This document shows positions 25,176 to 33,069 of a DNA stretch of 64,000 nucleotides, one piece after another. A model generated the notes under the pieces. It saw only the letters and a list, made by a program, of their open reading frames with translations, was not told the DNA's origin and made no database searches. Source of the stretch: JARRKC01 sp963723965 (GTDB lineage Bacteria; Acidobacteriota; UBA6911; RPQK01; JAPXNP01); contig CAVRSV010000007.1 of the NCBI GenBank assembly GCA_963723965.1, positions 186,001 through 250,000 on the forward strand, given 5' to 3'. How positions within the stretch are numbered: position 1 is the stretch's first letter; each line of letters starts with the position of its first letter. Made by a program: the position numbers and the translations under genes.

Positions 25176-26195
25176 TCAGAAGGTTCGCGAATAGCCCACG
25201 AGGATGAGGTAGTCGGCGAAGGCTGCGTCCCCGTGCCTTCCCGATGCGACATCGGAAACACTCAGCGTCCGGTTGCGGTAGAGGGCGATGGGAACGCTGA
25301 GGGACCAGGTGTCGCGGTTGCGGGTGTACTGGACACCCGGCCCGGCAGAGACCGCGTACCCCGGACGGCGGAATCCGTCGTTTCCACCGATCAGATCCCG
25401 GGCCGGGATCCCTTCGATCCGCGCCGTGCCCGTGAGCGCCAGGCCGATGGGGACCGGAGTCGCCCAACCCACTCCCATTTGAAACAGGTACTGGTCGGGA
25501 ACGGAGTAGACCGTACCCGGCCGGGAATACCCAGGGTAACCCGGCGGCCGCGTCACTTCATTCCAGCCCGTGGTCTCATAGGAGTTCTTGGGATTGATCA
25601 GATAGACGCCCGACGAGAACAGCGTGAACGCCCCGAGCGACTTGAAGGCGGTGTAGTCGAGGGCGATACCGGTGCCGGAATCTCCGGGCTGAATGGATTG
25701 ATCGACGACGATGGTGCTGGCCCCGACCTGATCTGTGACATTGGCATTGCCGGTCGGCAGTTTCACGGAGAAGCCCACCTGGAAATTCTGGTGGGTCTCC
25801 GTTGGAGGACGGGCGACCCAGAATTTCGCCCCGAGCGTCATGTCGCCGATTCCGGCGGAATGCGTCACCGTTCCCGGACCGTGCGAAATCCGGTCGACGG
25901 TCATGAAGGGGACACTGCCGTTGATGCTCCAACGGGGCGAAGCCTGGTAGCTGACCGCCACGTCGAACAAGTGCAGTCTGTTTTCGACCTGTGTGCCATC
26001 GGCAACCCGGTTTGCCTCTTCATTGGCACCCCGAAAATGCCGAAAGGAATTCTGCCAGCGGTAGCCTACGGCAATCAGCCACTTGTCGGCGGGGGACCGC
26101 GGTCCGGATGTTGCGGCTCCAAACGCTCCCTCACCAATGGAACGACCTGCGTTGGTTATGGCGCCAATCACGGGCGCACTCTGGCGTGCGACCAC
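25176..26195 (-). CDS. Outer-membrane beta-barrel protein, mature part only (signal peptide cut off by TGA)
   Basis: 339 residues read from a GTG at 26195. The sequence alternates polar and hydrophobic residues in strand-length runs, has many Gly/Tyr/Trp, and ends with aromatic Phe (LVGYSRTF), as outer-membrane barrels do. Segments such as GIGDMTLGAKFWVA and NFQVGFSVKLPTGNANVTDQ look like barrel strands of a transporter- or porin-like protein; no named family recognised. Directly upstream in the same frame is TGA, then a complete signal peptide with its own ribosome site (26199-26279). Without it the barrel could not be exported, so the gene is a recent pseudogene, a sequencing error (TGG to TGA), or read through. 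Confidence 0.7.
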   Translation of the reverse strand: MVARQSAPVIGAITNAGRSIGEGAFGAATSGPRSPADKWLIAVGYRWQNSFRHFRGANEEANRVADGTQVENRLHLFDVAVSYQASPRWSINGSVPFMTVDRISHGPGTVTHSAGIGDMTLGAKFWVARPPTETHQNFQVGFSVKLPTGNANVTDQVGASTIVVDQSIQPGDSGTGIALDYTAFKSLGAFTLFSSGVYLINPKNSYETTGWNEVTRPPGYPGYSRPGTVYSVPDQYLFQMGVGWATPVPIGLALTGTARIEGIPARDLIGGNDGFRRPGYAVSAGPGVQYTRNRDTWSLSVPIALYRNRTLSVSDVASGRHGDAAFADYLILVGYSRTF

Positions 26196-26279
26196 TCAGC
26201 CCTGGCCGAAGGCGGATTGGAAGCCCATGGATCCGATGACCAGACCAGTGACGAGAAGAATCAGTTTTGACACTCGCAT
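26196..26279 (-). pseudogene. Detached signal-peptide segment of the beta-barrel gene, ending in TGA
   Basis: ATG at 26279 with AAGGGGGT 7-8 bases upstream opens 27 codons (MRVSKLILLVTGLVIGSM, then GFQSAFGQG): positive N-terminus, hydrophobic core and an AFG-Q cleavage site. Codon 28 is TGA at 26196-26198, in frame with the 339-residue barrel that follows immediately. The two parts plainly belong to one ancestral gene. Confidence 0.8.
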
Positions 26280-26552
26280 TGAGACTACCCCCTTGTCGTC
26301 CGGCGGGGCGCGGGAGTGTGCATGGCTTGCAGACAGGCCACTCCAGGAAGACCGACGGTCCTCACGACCCCGCATTCATAGATTGAATGGATCCACCCGC
26401 TGGAAACCGGCGTTCAGACCTCTACAGGCCGGGTCCCATCCCTCAATGGGCCCGATCATCTGCCGGTTGAGTGCCAGAGATTCCTGCGCTGGGTTGTTGG
26501 GGAACATCCCAGCAACTCGCATGCCAGAACCCAATGGAGCCTTCGTCCGGAC

Positions 26553-26576
26553 ATTGTTAATTCGATCAATAACAAT
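26553..26576. promoter_or_regulatory. Dyad in an AT-rich island
   Basis: ATTGTTA (26553-26559) and TAACAAT (26570-26576) form a perfect inverted repeat with a 10-base centre. It sits in a roughly 55-bp AT-rich patch (to about 26602) inside otherwise GC-rich DNA. It could be an operator or promoter region for the downstream transcript leading to the radical SAM gene. Confidence 0.4.
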
Positions 26577-26636
26577 CATTTATATTTATTTATATGGCAT
26601 TATCGCGAGGCGGGGCCTGCCCCTCGCACCGCGTCG

Positions 26637-26815
26637 GAACCCATACTCTCTATGAAGTATCTTCATAAACTCTATGGGTTCTGTCGGGTATCCTCTTGTC
26701 GCATCACTCTTACCAGCAGGTGCAGTCCCGTTGCATGACGTGCCCGCGTGTTGCGACAATGAGCGGAGGTTGGGACAGCAACCGGGCAACCCGACCGACT
26801 GAGGGGGAGTTCCCC
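26637..26815 (+). other. Highly structured non-coding region upstream of radical SAM gene
   Basis: Most of the 564-bp gap 26280-26843 has no credible gene. This part contains serial stem-loops. First is a two-tier hairpin: outer GAACCCATA/TATGGGTTC (26637-26645, 26673-26681), a symmetric 5x5 internal loop, then inner TATGAAG/CTTCATA (26651-26657, 26661-26667) with loop TAT. Next, TTGTCGCA/TGCGACAA (26696-26703, 26752-26759) encloses 48 bases. Then come GGTTG/CAACC (26768-26783) and GGGG/CCCC (26804-26815). It could be a structured leader or a small RNA. I could not match it to a known riboswitch class. Confidence 0.45.
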
Positions 26816-26843
26816 GCAACCACCTGATTCTCATGGAGGGCGG

Positions 26844-28103
26844 ATGTCCGCTTTTCAGGAAACCCATCGTCGAGAGTACGGCGAACTGTTCTGCAGCATC
26901 CCCTGGATCGAATCGGACCAGGCTTCGCGGGCAGCCCTCGAGCGCGAATCACTGCTCACGGAGATCGGACCCGCCGCTTCCGCCTGCCGCGGTTCCAAGA
27001 TCCACGCCGGGGAACTTGCGCCAGGATGCCGGCGCTGCACCGAGGGTCAATGGTCCTGCCTGTTCATCAACGGCCGCTGCAACGCGGGTTGCTTCTTTTG
27101 TCCCAGCGAGCAGCACGAAACGGGCGTGCCGACGACCAACACGCTGACCTTCGCCAGCCCCAGGGATTACGTCGCCTATCTCGAGCGATTCGGATTCTCC
27201 GGCGCCAGCTTGAGCGGCGGCGAACCTTTCCTCACCTTCGACCGGACCCTTCTGTTCGTCGAGCGAATCAAGCGCCGGTTCGGAAGCCAGGTCCACCTCT
27301 GGCTCTACACGAACGGCCTGCTGCACACCGAGCCTAAGCTGGCTCGACTGCGGGATGCAGGTCTGGATGAGATTCGGTTCAACATCCTGGCCGGAGACTA
27401 CCGCCTGGACAAACTCCAAAAGGCGGTCGGCGTCATTCCGACCGTGACCGTGGAGATCCCCGCCGTACCGGAGGACGAACCCCGACTCCGCGACCTGCTG
27501 CCGGTGTTGAGAGACGTGGGGCTCGACCATCTCAATCTGCACCAAATCCGGCTGACTCCCTTCAATCTGCCTCACTTGACTCGACGGGGCTACCGCTTTG
27601 CCGACGGTCCCAAGGTCACCGTTCCCGACTCCGAGTTGACGGCGTTACGGCTGATCAGGTTCTCCCTGCGGAAGCAAATCGGCTTGGCGATCAACTACTG
27701 TTCCTTCATCTACAAACATCGGTACCAGGCCTGGGCGGCCCGGCGCAGGTGGGGGCAGCAGGTGCTCAAGCCCGGGGAAGCACTCACCGAAGCCGGCTAT
27801 ATCCGATCGATCACTCAGGGCGACGACGGACAGGCGGCCCGGGCCCGCTACTTCTCCGCCCTGGTCCGGAGCCGTCCCTCCTTTTACGCGCCCTTCCGGG
27901 AGGTTGAACTGGGGTCGCGCATGAGCCTGTTCGTCGAGAGACACCCGGCGAGCGACGAGATCGAACTGCCCCGGGAATGGGCGCGATCGTGGAACGCGAC
28001 CGGGGATGACCCCGGAGCCGATCAGGAGGCACTCCGCCGCGAGATGCCCGAACAGATCCGGCCCTACGAATTGATGGCCGATGGGCTCGCACCTTACCTG
28101 TAG
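26844..28103 (+). CDS. Radical SAM protein, uncharacterised
   Basis: 419 residues. The cluster motif is CNAGCFFC (C-x3-C-x2-C) at about residues 74-81, preceded by extra cysteines in CRRCTEGQWSC. SGGEPFLTFDR is the SAM-binding GGE motif, and LWLYTNGLL and EIRFNILAGD are core strands. The C-terminal 160 residues are Arg-rich and may bind substrate. Overall layout resembles MoaA/PflA-like enzymes acting on amino-acid or peptide-like substrates, but no specific family is recognised. ATG at 26844 has GGAGGG upstream. DUF1499 follows after 21 bp. Confidence 0.8.
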   Translation: MSAFQETHRREYGELFCSIPWIESDQASRAALERESLLTEIGPAASACRGSKIHAGELAPGCRRCTEGQWSCLFINGRCNAGCFFCPSEQHETGVPTTNTLTFASPRDYVAYLERFGFSGASLSGGEPFLTFDRTLLFVERIKRRFGSQVHLWLYTNGLLHTEPKLARLRDAGLDEIRFNILAGDYRLDKLQKAVGVIPTVTVEIPAVPEDEPRLRDLLPVLRDVGLDHLNLHQIRLTPFNLPHLTRRGYRFADGPKVTVPDSELTALRLIRFSLRKQIGLAINYCSFIYKHRYQAWAARRRWGQQVLKPGEALTEAGYIRSITQGDDGQAARARYFSALVRSRPSFYAPFREVELGSRMSLFVERHPASDEIELPREWARSWNATGDDPGADQEALRREMPEQIRPYELMADGLAPYL

Positions 28104-28124
28104 AGAATCGATCATAATGGAGAC

Positions 28125-28505
28125 ATGTCGGGAATGAGGGACGGCAACTTGCAGGATTGTCCCGAAAGCCCGAACTGTGTCTGCAGCGACGCCACGGATC
28201 CGGCGAGATGGATCGCTCCGTTTTCCATCAAGGGTGATCCCCGTACGGCGTGGCAGGGACTGTGTGACTGCGTCCGCGCCCTCCCCCGCTGGCGAATCGT
28301 GCGTCAGAGCGACGAGGACCTTCACAGCGAAGTCCGGTCACGGATCTTCGGCTTCGTCGACGACCTGGAGTTTCAGCTGCGGGTGCAGGAAGGCGTCATC
28401 GCCCTGCGCTCTGCTTCACGAACCGGGCATTGGGATCTTGGCGTGAACCGACGACGGCTGGAGCGTCTCCGCCGCACGCTCCGTTCCCGAGGCCTCGTCG
28501 ACTAG
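28125..28505 (+). CDS. DUF1499 domain protein
   Basis: 126 residues. The family opening CPESPNCVCSD, then FVDDLEFQLR and RTGHWDLGVNRRRLERLR are typical of DUF1499. Function unknown; relatives occur widely in proteobacteria, cyanobacteria and plants. No signal peptide. CATAAT lies 6 bases before the ATG and no ribosome site is visible, which hints at its own leaderless promoter as well as possible cotranscription with the radical SAM gene. Confidence 0.88.
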   Translation: MSGMRDGNLQDCPESPNCVCSDATDPARWIAPFSIKGDPRTAWQGLCDCVRALPRWRIVRQSDEDLHSEVRSRIFGFVDDLEFQLRVQEGVIALRSASRTGHWDLGVNRRRLERLRRTLRSRGLVD

Positions 28506-28578
28506 ACGTCGGCGGGATTGCCGAGTGCCCGGCACCAGCAATTCGCAGGCATTCCTTGCGCATTCCCGGCTCAGGATC

Positions 28579-28737
28579 CTAGCGGGTGGCCTCGACACGA
28601 TCCTTTTCGGCCTGCAGCTTGCGCTGGTAGGCTTTCCAGCCGGGACACCACTTCGTGTGCCAGCGCCAGAACCAGGCCAAAATCGATTTGGGTTTCCTCT
28701 CGGCATAGCTCCGAAGTGAACATGCTTCGCAACCCAT
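28579..28737 (-). CDS. Small conserved Cys/Trp-rich protein (52 residues)
   Basis: Starts MGCEACSLRSYAERKPKS with GAGGAGGG just upstream, a strong ribosome site that chooses this ATG over an earlier in-frame one. The core, WFWRWHTKWCPGWKAYQ, is a motif I have seen in tiny proteins of many anaerobic and delta-type bacteria (RLWRWHT-x-WCPGWK-x-Y). CEAC plus the third Cys and the His suggest metal binding. No known function. It lies opposite to and between DUF1499 and tyrS. Easily missed by gene finders. Confidence 0.7.
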   Translation of the reverse strand: MGCEACSLRSYAERKPKSILAWFWRWHTKWCPGWKAYQRKLQAEKDRVEATR

Positions 28738-28835
28738 GGGTCCCTCCTCAGCTTCGCTCCCTCCCCTGATACACCCGGTGAGAGGATTCTGCAACGGGAA
28801 TCCCCGGCGGACGCACCGGCTCGGCATTCTCTCTA

Positions 28836-28841
28836 TATAAT
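28836..28841 (+). promoter_or_regulatory. -10 box of tyrS (TATAAT)
   Basis: A perfect TATAAT ends 10 bases before the tyrS ATG, so transcription should begin at or within a few bases of the start codon. No -35 consensus is obvious. Confidence 0.55.
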
Positions 28842-28850
28842 GTGCGGTCT

Positions 28851-30077
28851 ATGCGGAATCAGTTGACGATCGACGAAGAGTTGTCCTTCCTGCTCAAGGG
28901 TGCCGCCGAGGTCATCTCCCGGGAGGAACTGCGCCAGAAGCTGGTCGAATCGCGCGAGTCCGGTCGGCCTCTGACCGTCAAGGTCGGCTTCGATCCAACC
29001 GCTCCGGACCTCCACCTGGGACATACCGTCCTGCTCCGCAAGATGCGAAACTTTCAGGATCTGGGCCATCGCGTGATCTTCCTGATCGGTGATTTCACAG
29101 GCATGATCGGTGACCCGAGCGGCCGCAACAAGACCCGCCCGCCCATGACCCGCGAGGAAGTGCTGGCCAACGCGGAGACCTACAAATCCCAGGTCTTCAA
29201 AATCCTCGATCCGGAGGTCACCGTCGTCGACTTCAACAGCCGTTGGCTGGGAGCTCTGACCTCCTACGAGCTCGTTCAACTCTGCGGAAAGTACACGGTC
29301 GCGCGCATGCTCGAGCGGGATGACTTCGCCAAGCGCATGGCGGCCCAGCAGCCCATTTCGATCCACGAGCTGATCTACTCGCTGGGGCAGGCGTACGACA
29401 GCGTCGCACTCGAGGCCGACTTCGAGCTCGGGGGAACCGACCAGAGATTCAATCTACTGGTGGGCCGCGATATCCAGCGCGAATATGGCCTGACACCCCA
29501 GGTTCTGCTCATGATGCCCATCCTCGAAGGACTGGACGGGGTGGAGAAGATGAGCAAGTCGTTGAACAACTACGTCGCCATCACCGATCCGCCGGAGGAG
29601 ATGTACGGAAAGATCATGTCCATCACTGACCCGCTGATGTGGCGCTATTACGAGCTCTTGACCGACAAGACGCCGGCCGAACTCGCCGCCCTGCAGCAGC
29701 GCGTGGAGGCCGGCCAACTTCATCCGATGCAGGCCAAGGGAGATTTGGCCAGCCACATCGTGACCGATTTCCACGGCGCCGCCGAGGCCCGCCTGGCACA
29801 ACAGCATTTCGATCGCGTCTTCCGCCAGAAGGAGAATCCCGAGGAGATGCCCGAACTCCGCGTCGCCGCAGCCGGCCCCGTGTCTCTGGTGGAGATCATC
29901 GCGCAGATCGGGTTCGCACCCTCCAAATCGGAAGCGCGTCGGCTCGTGAAGCAGGGCGGCGTGTCGGTCGATGGTGAAAAGATCGAGGATCCGGGCTCTG
30001 AGATCGATCCGGCGCGGCTCCGCCGGTTCGTCCTGCGGGTCGGCAAACGCAAGTTCGCCAGGGTCCTGCTCGGCTGA
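28851..30077 (+). CDS. tyrS: Tyrosyl-tRNA synthetase
   Basis: 408 residues. Class I synthetase charging tRNA-Tyr. The ATP motifs are DLHLGHTVLL (HIGH box) and KMSKSL; VGFDPTAPDLHLGH and the specificity strand DFELGGTDQRFN identify TyrRS of the longer bacterial (TyrZ-like) type. The C-terminal S4 RNA-binding domain covers about the last 65 residues (SKSEARRLVKQGGVSVDGEK). A GTG three codons upstream (28842) is possible, but TATAAT at 28836 places the transcript start after it, favouring the ATG. Confidence 0.95.
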   Translation: MRNQLTIDEELSFLLKGAAEVISREELRQKLVESRESGRPLTVKVGFDPTAPDLHLGHTVLLRKMRNFQDLGHRVIFLIGDFTGMIGDPSGRNKTRPPMTREEVLANAETYKSQVFKILDPEVTVVDFNSRWLGALTSYELVQLCGKYTVARMLERDDFAKRMAAQQPISIHELIYSLGQAYDSVALEADFELGGTDQRFNLLVGRDIQREYGLTPQVLLMMPILEGLDGVEKMSKSLNNYVAITDPPEEMYGKIMSITDPLMWRYYELLTDKTPAELAALQQRVEAGQLHPMQAKGDLASHIVTDFHGAAEARLAQQHFDRVFRQKENPEEMPELRVAAAGPVSLVEIIAQIGFAPSKSEARRLVKQGGVSVDGEKIEDPGSEIDPARLRRFVLRVGKRKFARVLLG

Positions 30078-30117
30078 GCCGGGATCGCCACCCCAGCCGT
30101 CCCCGAACCGGGGCGAT

Positions 30118-31149
30118 CTACTTCTTCAGATAGCGGGCCAGGAAGTCGTAAATCTCGCGCCGCGACTGGCGCGCAAACTCCGTGTCGAGCCGGTTGAAGC
30201 TGTGTCCGCCCGGCGCGTCCTCATAGATCTTGTATTCGAAACCCTTCTTCCCTGAGGCCTTCAAGGCCTGGATCAGACGCTCGACTTCGAGGACATTGAC
30301 ATCCTCATCGTTCGTATTGGTGTGAATCAGCAGGGGCGTGCCCTGGTACTTGTCCACATTCCAGGATGGAGACCGGCGCCGGTACTCGTTGACATCTTCG
30401 TAGGCGGATTTGCCGATGTGATACTCCGCCGAGTAGAGGTCTCGATAGCTCTGCGTCTTGTATCCCATGCGCGCCACCAGATCGCTGACCGGGACGCCGG
30501 CGTAGGCGACGGCCCACGTGGAGGGATGATCGAAGATGCTCATGAGGGCGTGAAGGCCCCCGTGGCTCCAGCCGATGATTCCGACCCGGGCGGGGTCCAG
30601 GAAGTCATAGCGCTCCAGCATGAAGCGGCGGACGGCGTCGGTGTCCTCGATCTCCAGACCGCCGTAATCGATGGCCTCGTAAAATGCGCGCCCGAATCCG
30701 GTGCTACCGCGATATTCGGGGGCCGCCACGACGTAGCCCTCCCCCATCAACTCGCGCAGGATATGCACGTAGCTGGAGGTGAGGTGGCTGTGGACCCCGC
30801 CGTGGGGAAACACGATCAGGGGCTGTTTGACGCTGCGATCGAGACTCCTGGGGATGAACACGTGGGTGTAGATGATGAGCGGATTTCCCGCTCCCTGCCC
30901 CGTCGGGTTGGGCTGATTGCGGAGCGGCGGTCCGGTCAGCCGCATGAAATCGACTTCAGCGACATCGGAGAGGCCTTCGCGGATGTCCTGGTCGTCCAGC
31001 TTTCGATTCAACACGTCCAGTTCGTGGCCGAGGCTTTCGAAATAGCGATCCAGCCTGGCTTCCGGCGGGTGATCGGCGGGCTGGCCGAGCAGCGGCAAGA
31101 TCGTCAGAGATGCCACCAGGAGCATCGGCAAGAGGTGCTTCTTCATCAT
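30118..31149 (-). CDS. Secreted S9-family (prolyl oligopeptidase-like) hydrolase
   Basis: 343 residues with an N-terminal signal peptide (KKHLLPMLLVASLTILPLLG). Alpha/beta-hydrolase core: PLIVFPHGGVHS oxyanion loop, nucleophile in GIIGWSHGGLHA, Asp in IHTNTNDEDVN and His in APGGHSFNR. No beta-propeller is present, so this is the short catalytic-domain type, which may be a peptidase or an esterase. It lies 6 bp downstream of the ACT-domain gene on the same strand; cotranscription likely. Confidence 0.87.
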   Translation of the reverse strand: MMKKHLLPMLLVASLTILPLLGQPADHPPEARLDRYFESLGHELDVLNRKLDDQDIREGLSDVAEVDFMRLTGPPLRNQPNPTGQGAGNPLIIYTHVFIPRSLDRSVKQPLIVFPHGGVHSHLTSSYVHILRELMGEGYVVAAPEYRGSTGFGRAFYEAIDYGGLEIEDTDAVRRFMLERYDFLDPARVGIIGWSHGGLHALMSIFDHPSTWAVAYAGVPVSDLVARMGYKTQSYRDLYSAEYHIGKSAYEDVNEYRRRSPSWNVDKYQGTPLLIHTNTNDEDVNVLEVERLIQALKASGKKGFEYKIYEDAPGGHSFNRLDTEFARQSRREIYDFLARYLKK

Positions 31150-31155
31150 CGATGT

Positions 31156-31626
31156 TTACCTTCCCTCCCTCGGAATCTCCGGCGGCGATCCCGGTCTCAC
31201 CACCCGGTGGCCGACTCGCATGAGCGCCTCGATGGCCGACTCCATTCGCTCCTGCCGGACCAGCACATAATCCGTATCGAATGTGGAGACGGCGAACAGG
31301 CTGATTCCGGCATCAGCCAAGGCCCCGGCGATGGAGGACAGAATGCCGACCAGGCCGAAGTCCAGCGGGCCTTCGATCTTGATGCCGCCCCATCCCCGCT
31401 CCAATTTCACCCCGGGCGGAACCAGAGATTCCTCGCACACTATGGAGAGTTCCTCACTCGTTCGGGTGATGCTCGAGAAACCCGATTGCGACAGCCACGC
31501 CGGCCAGGGCGCAGATGGGTCCATGCGAGCAATACCGAATCTCTCCTCCAGAATTCTCAGCGTCAGGGAACCCGCCGACTGCCGCATCACGCAGTCAGGA
31601 TATTCCGGAAACGGCACGGACGCCAC
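31156..31626 (-). CDS. ACT domain protein (COG3603-like)
   Basis: 156 residues. Two small ACT-like halves: the first around LRILEERFGIARM to TRTSEELSIVCEE, the second EGPLDFGLVGILSSIAGALA followed by DAGISLFAVSTFDTDYVLV. This arrangement is typical of the stand-alone amino-acid-binding ACT family (CASTOR-like fold in eukaryotes). Ligand unknown. The first 14 residues may not be translated, because another ATG (MRQSAG) starts nearer the conserved part. Same strand as the S9 hydrolase. Confidence 0.82.
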   Translation of the reverse strand: MASVPFPEYPDCVMRQSAGSLTLRILEERFGIARMDPSAPWPAWLSQSGFSSITRTSEELSIVCEESLVPPGVKLERGWGGIKIEGPLDFGLVGILSSIAGALADAGISLFAVSTFDTDYVLVRQERMESAIEALMRVGHRVVRPGSPPEIPREGR

Positions 31627-31780
31627 TACGGGGAGGTTTGGCGGTGGAAAGGCGGGCGAAAGGGATCGTCAGGGACTGCTGCGGCTTGGGGGACGGATCG
31701 GACTCGCCGGATCGCCGGGAGCAGACCGGTCCGAACCTGACCGGGACCTCGTCGATCCCATCCGTCCGAGGCCGTCCTCC

Positions 31781-32017
31781 CTACTTCCTGTTGCGCAGGC
31801 TGCGATAGAAGATGCGATTGGCCCGCTTCAGCCGGCCTTCGAGTTCCGCGGGGCTGAGACGCATGCGACTGGCAATCTCGTGGAATCCACGGCACTCGTA
31901 GTGGCTGAGGACGAATATCTCCCGGAGTTCTTCCGGCATATCGCCCAGGGTCCGAACGATCTCCTCGAACAAACCGTCTCGCTGATCTATTGCCGAATTG
32001 AATAACGCCTGAGCCAT
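31781..32017 (-). CDS. Stand-alone sigma-70 region 4 protein
   Basis: 78 residues containing only a sigma region 4 helix-turn-helix: MPEELREIFVLSHYECRGFH then IASRMRLSPAELEGRLKRA. Region 2 is absent and the 86 bp upstream do not encode it. GGAG 6-7 bases before the ATG supports real translation. Such fragments can bind the beta-flap or act as sigma-like regulators, or be remnants of an ECF gene. The 154 bp to the ACT gene hold nothing recognisable. Confidence 0.72.
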   Translation of the reverse strand: MAQALFNSAIDQRDGLFEEIVRTLGDMPEELREIFVLSHYECRGFHEIASRMRLSPAELEGRLKRANRIFYRSLRNRK

Positions 32018-32103
32018 GCTCAGCTCCTTTTCGGATCGGTCAATGGACTTCTTCGACGCGCTTATTCGAATAGACGCAGGGAGGGTCGAAATAGTTTAGC
32101 TGC

Positions 32104-33003
32104 TCAGGGGAGGGCCTGGACCTCCTCCCGCTCCGCTGAGGCGGCGGATTCGAGCCCTGTCAGGGACACGACGTCCAGAGAGACGTCCAGGGCCGGTGCG
32201 CTGTGTGTCACCCAGCCGACTGAAATCAGATCGACGCCGGCCGCACCGTAAGCCACCGCCGTTTCCGGAGTGATTCCACCCGAGACCTCCGTGACGAGCC
32301 GTCCGTCCACCATTCTGACCGCCTGCTTGACCTGCTCGATGCTCATATTGTCCAGCAGGACGGCATCGATGGGCTGCCGGAGGGCGATTTCGAGCTGTTC
32401 CAGGGTCTCGACTTCGATTTCCACTTTGACGGTGTGCGCCACGTAGTAGCGGACCCGCCGGACGGCCTCCTCGATGCTTCCCGCAACGGCGAGGTGGTTG
32501 TCCTTGATGAGGACCGCATCGTCCAGACCGAAGCGATGGTTGAAGCCGCCGCCGGCCCGAACGGCATACTTTTCCAGGGTTCGGAGACCTGGAGTCGTCT
32601 TTCGGGTGCAGACGATCTTGGTGGGGTAATCCTTCAGCCGGTCCACGATTCCGCGCGTGGCCGTGGCAATCCCCGAAAGCAGCGCCAGGAAATTCAGCGC
32701 CGAACGTTCTGCGGAGAGAAGGGAGCGGGCCTCTCCCTCAACCGTGGCCAGCGCCTGTCCCGCGGACACCCGGTCTCCATCCTGGACGTGGTACTCGATC
32801 CTCACTTCCGGATCCATGATGGGAAAGGCCAGCGTCGAGACCAGCAGGCCCGCCACACACCCGGCTTCGCGGGTGATGAGATTGCCGCGGGCACGCGCGC
32901 CCAGCGGGATGATCGAGTCGGAGGTCAAATCACCGACTCGACCCAGATCCTCGAGAAGTGCTTTTCGAACCAGATCCTCATACAAAATTCTTGGAAGCTT
33001 CAT
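32104..33003 (-). CDS. nadC: Nicotinate-nucleotide pyrophosphorylase (quinolinate phosphoribosyltransferase)
   Basis: 299 residues, usual length. Converts quinolinate and PRPP into nicotinate mononucleotide. ERSALNFLALLSGIAT, CTRKTTPGLRTLEKYAV, KDNHLAVAG and EVSGGITPE are the conserved PRPP and quinolinate contacts. Third gene of nadA-nadB-nadC, 66 bp after nadB. The last about 20 residues (after SLTGLES) are a variable tail. Confidence 0.96.
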   Translation of the reverse strand: MKLPRILYEDLVRKALLEDLGRVGDLTSDSIIPLGARARGNLITREAGCVAGLLVSTLAFPIMDPEVRIEYHVQDGDRVSAGQALATVEGEARSLLSAERSALNFLALLSGIATATRGIVDRLKDYPTKIVCTRKTTPGLRTLEKYAVRAGGGFNHRFGLDDAVLIKDNHLAVAGSIEEAVRRVRYYVAHTVKVEIEVETLEQLEIALRQPIDAVLLDNMSIEQVKQAVRMVDGRLVTEVSGGITPETAVAYGAAGVDLISVGWVTHSAPALDVSLDVVSLTGLESAASAEREEVQALP

Positions 33004-33069
33004 CGAACGTCTCCGGTGACAGGAAGTATGTCTTGCACGAGGGGCGGCGAAACGGCAACCGGCGGCACC

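Noticed and set aside
26196..26198. Selenocysteine at the beta-barrel TGA
   Set aside because: No SECIS-like hairpin is evident, the position is a signal-peptide cleavage region, and barrel proteins do not use Sec there.
26637..26815. TPP, SAM, cobalamin or c-di-GMP riboswitch
   Set aside because: The conserved cores of these classes as I know them are not present; left as an unnamed structured region.
31627..31780. Additional small gene between the ACT protein and the sigma region 4 protein
   Set aside because: The open frame there is low-complexity Arg/Pro-rich, has no ribosome site, and overlaps the sigma-fragment gene.
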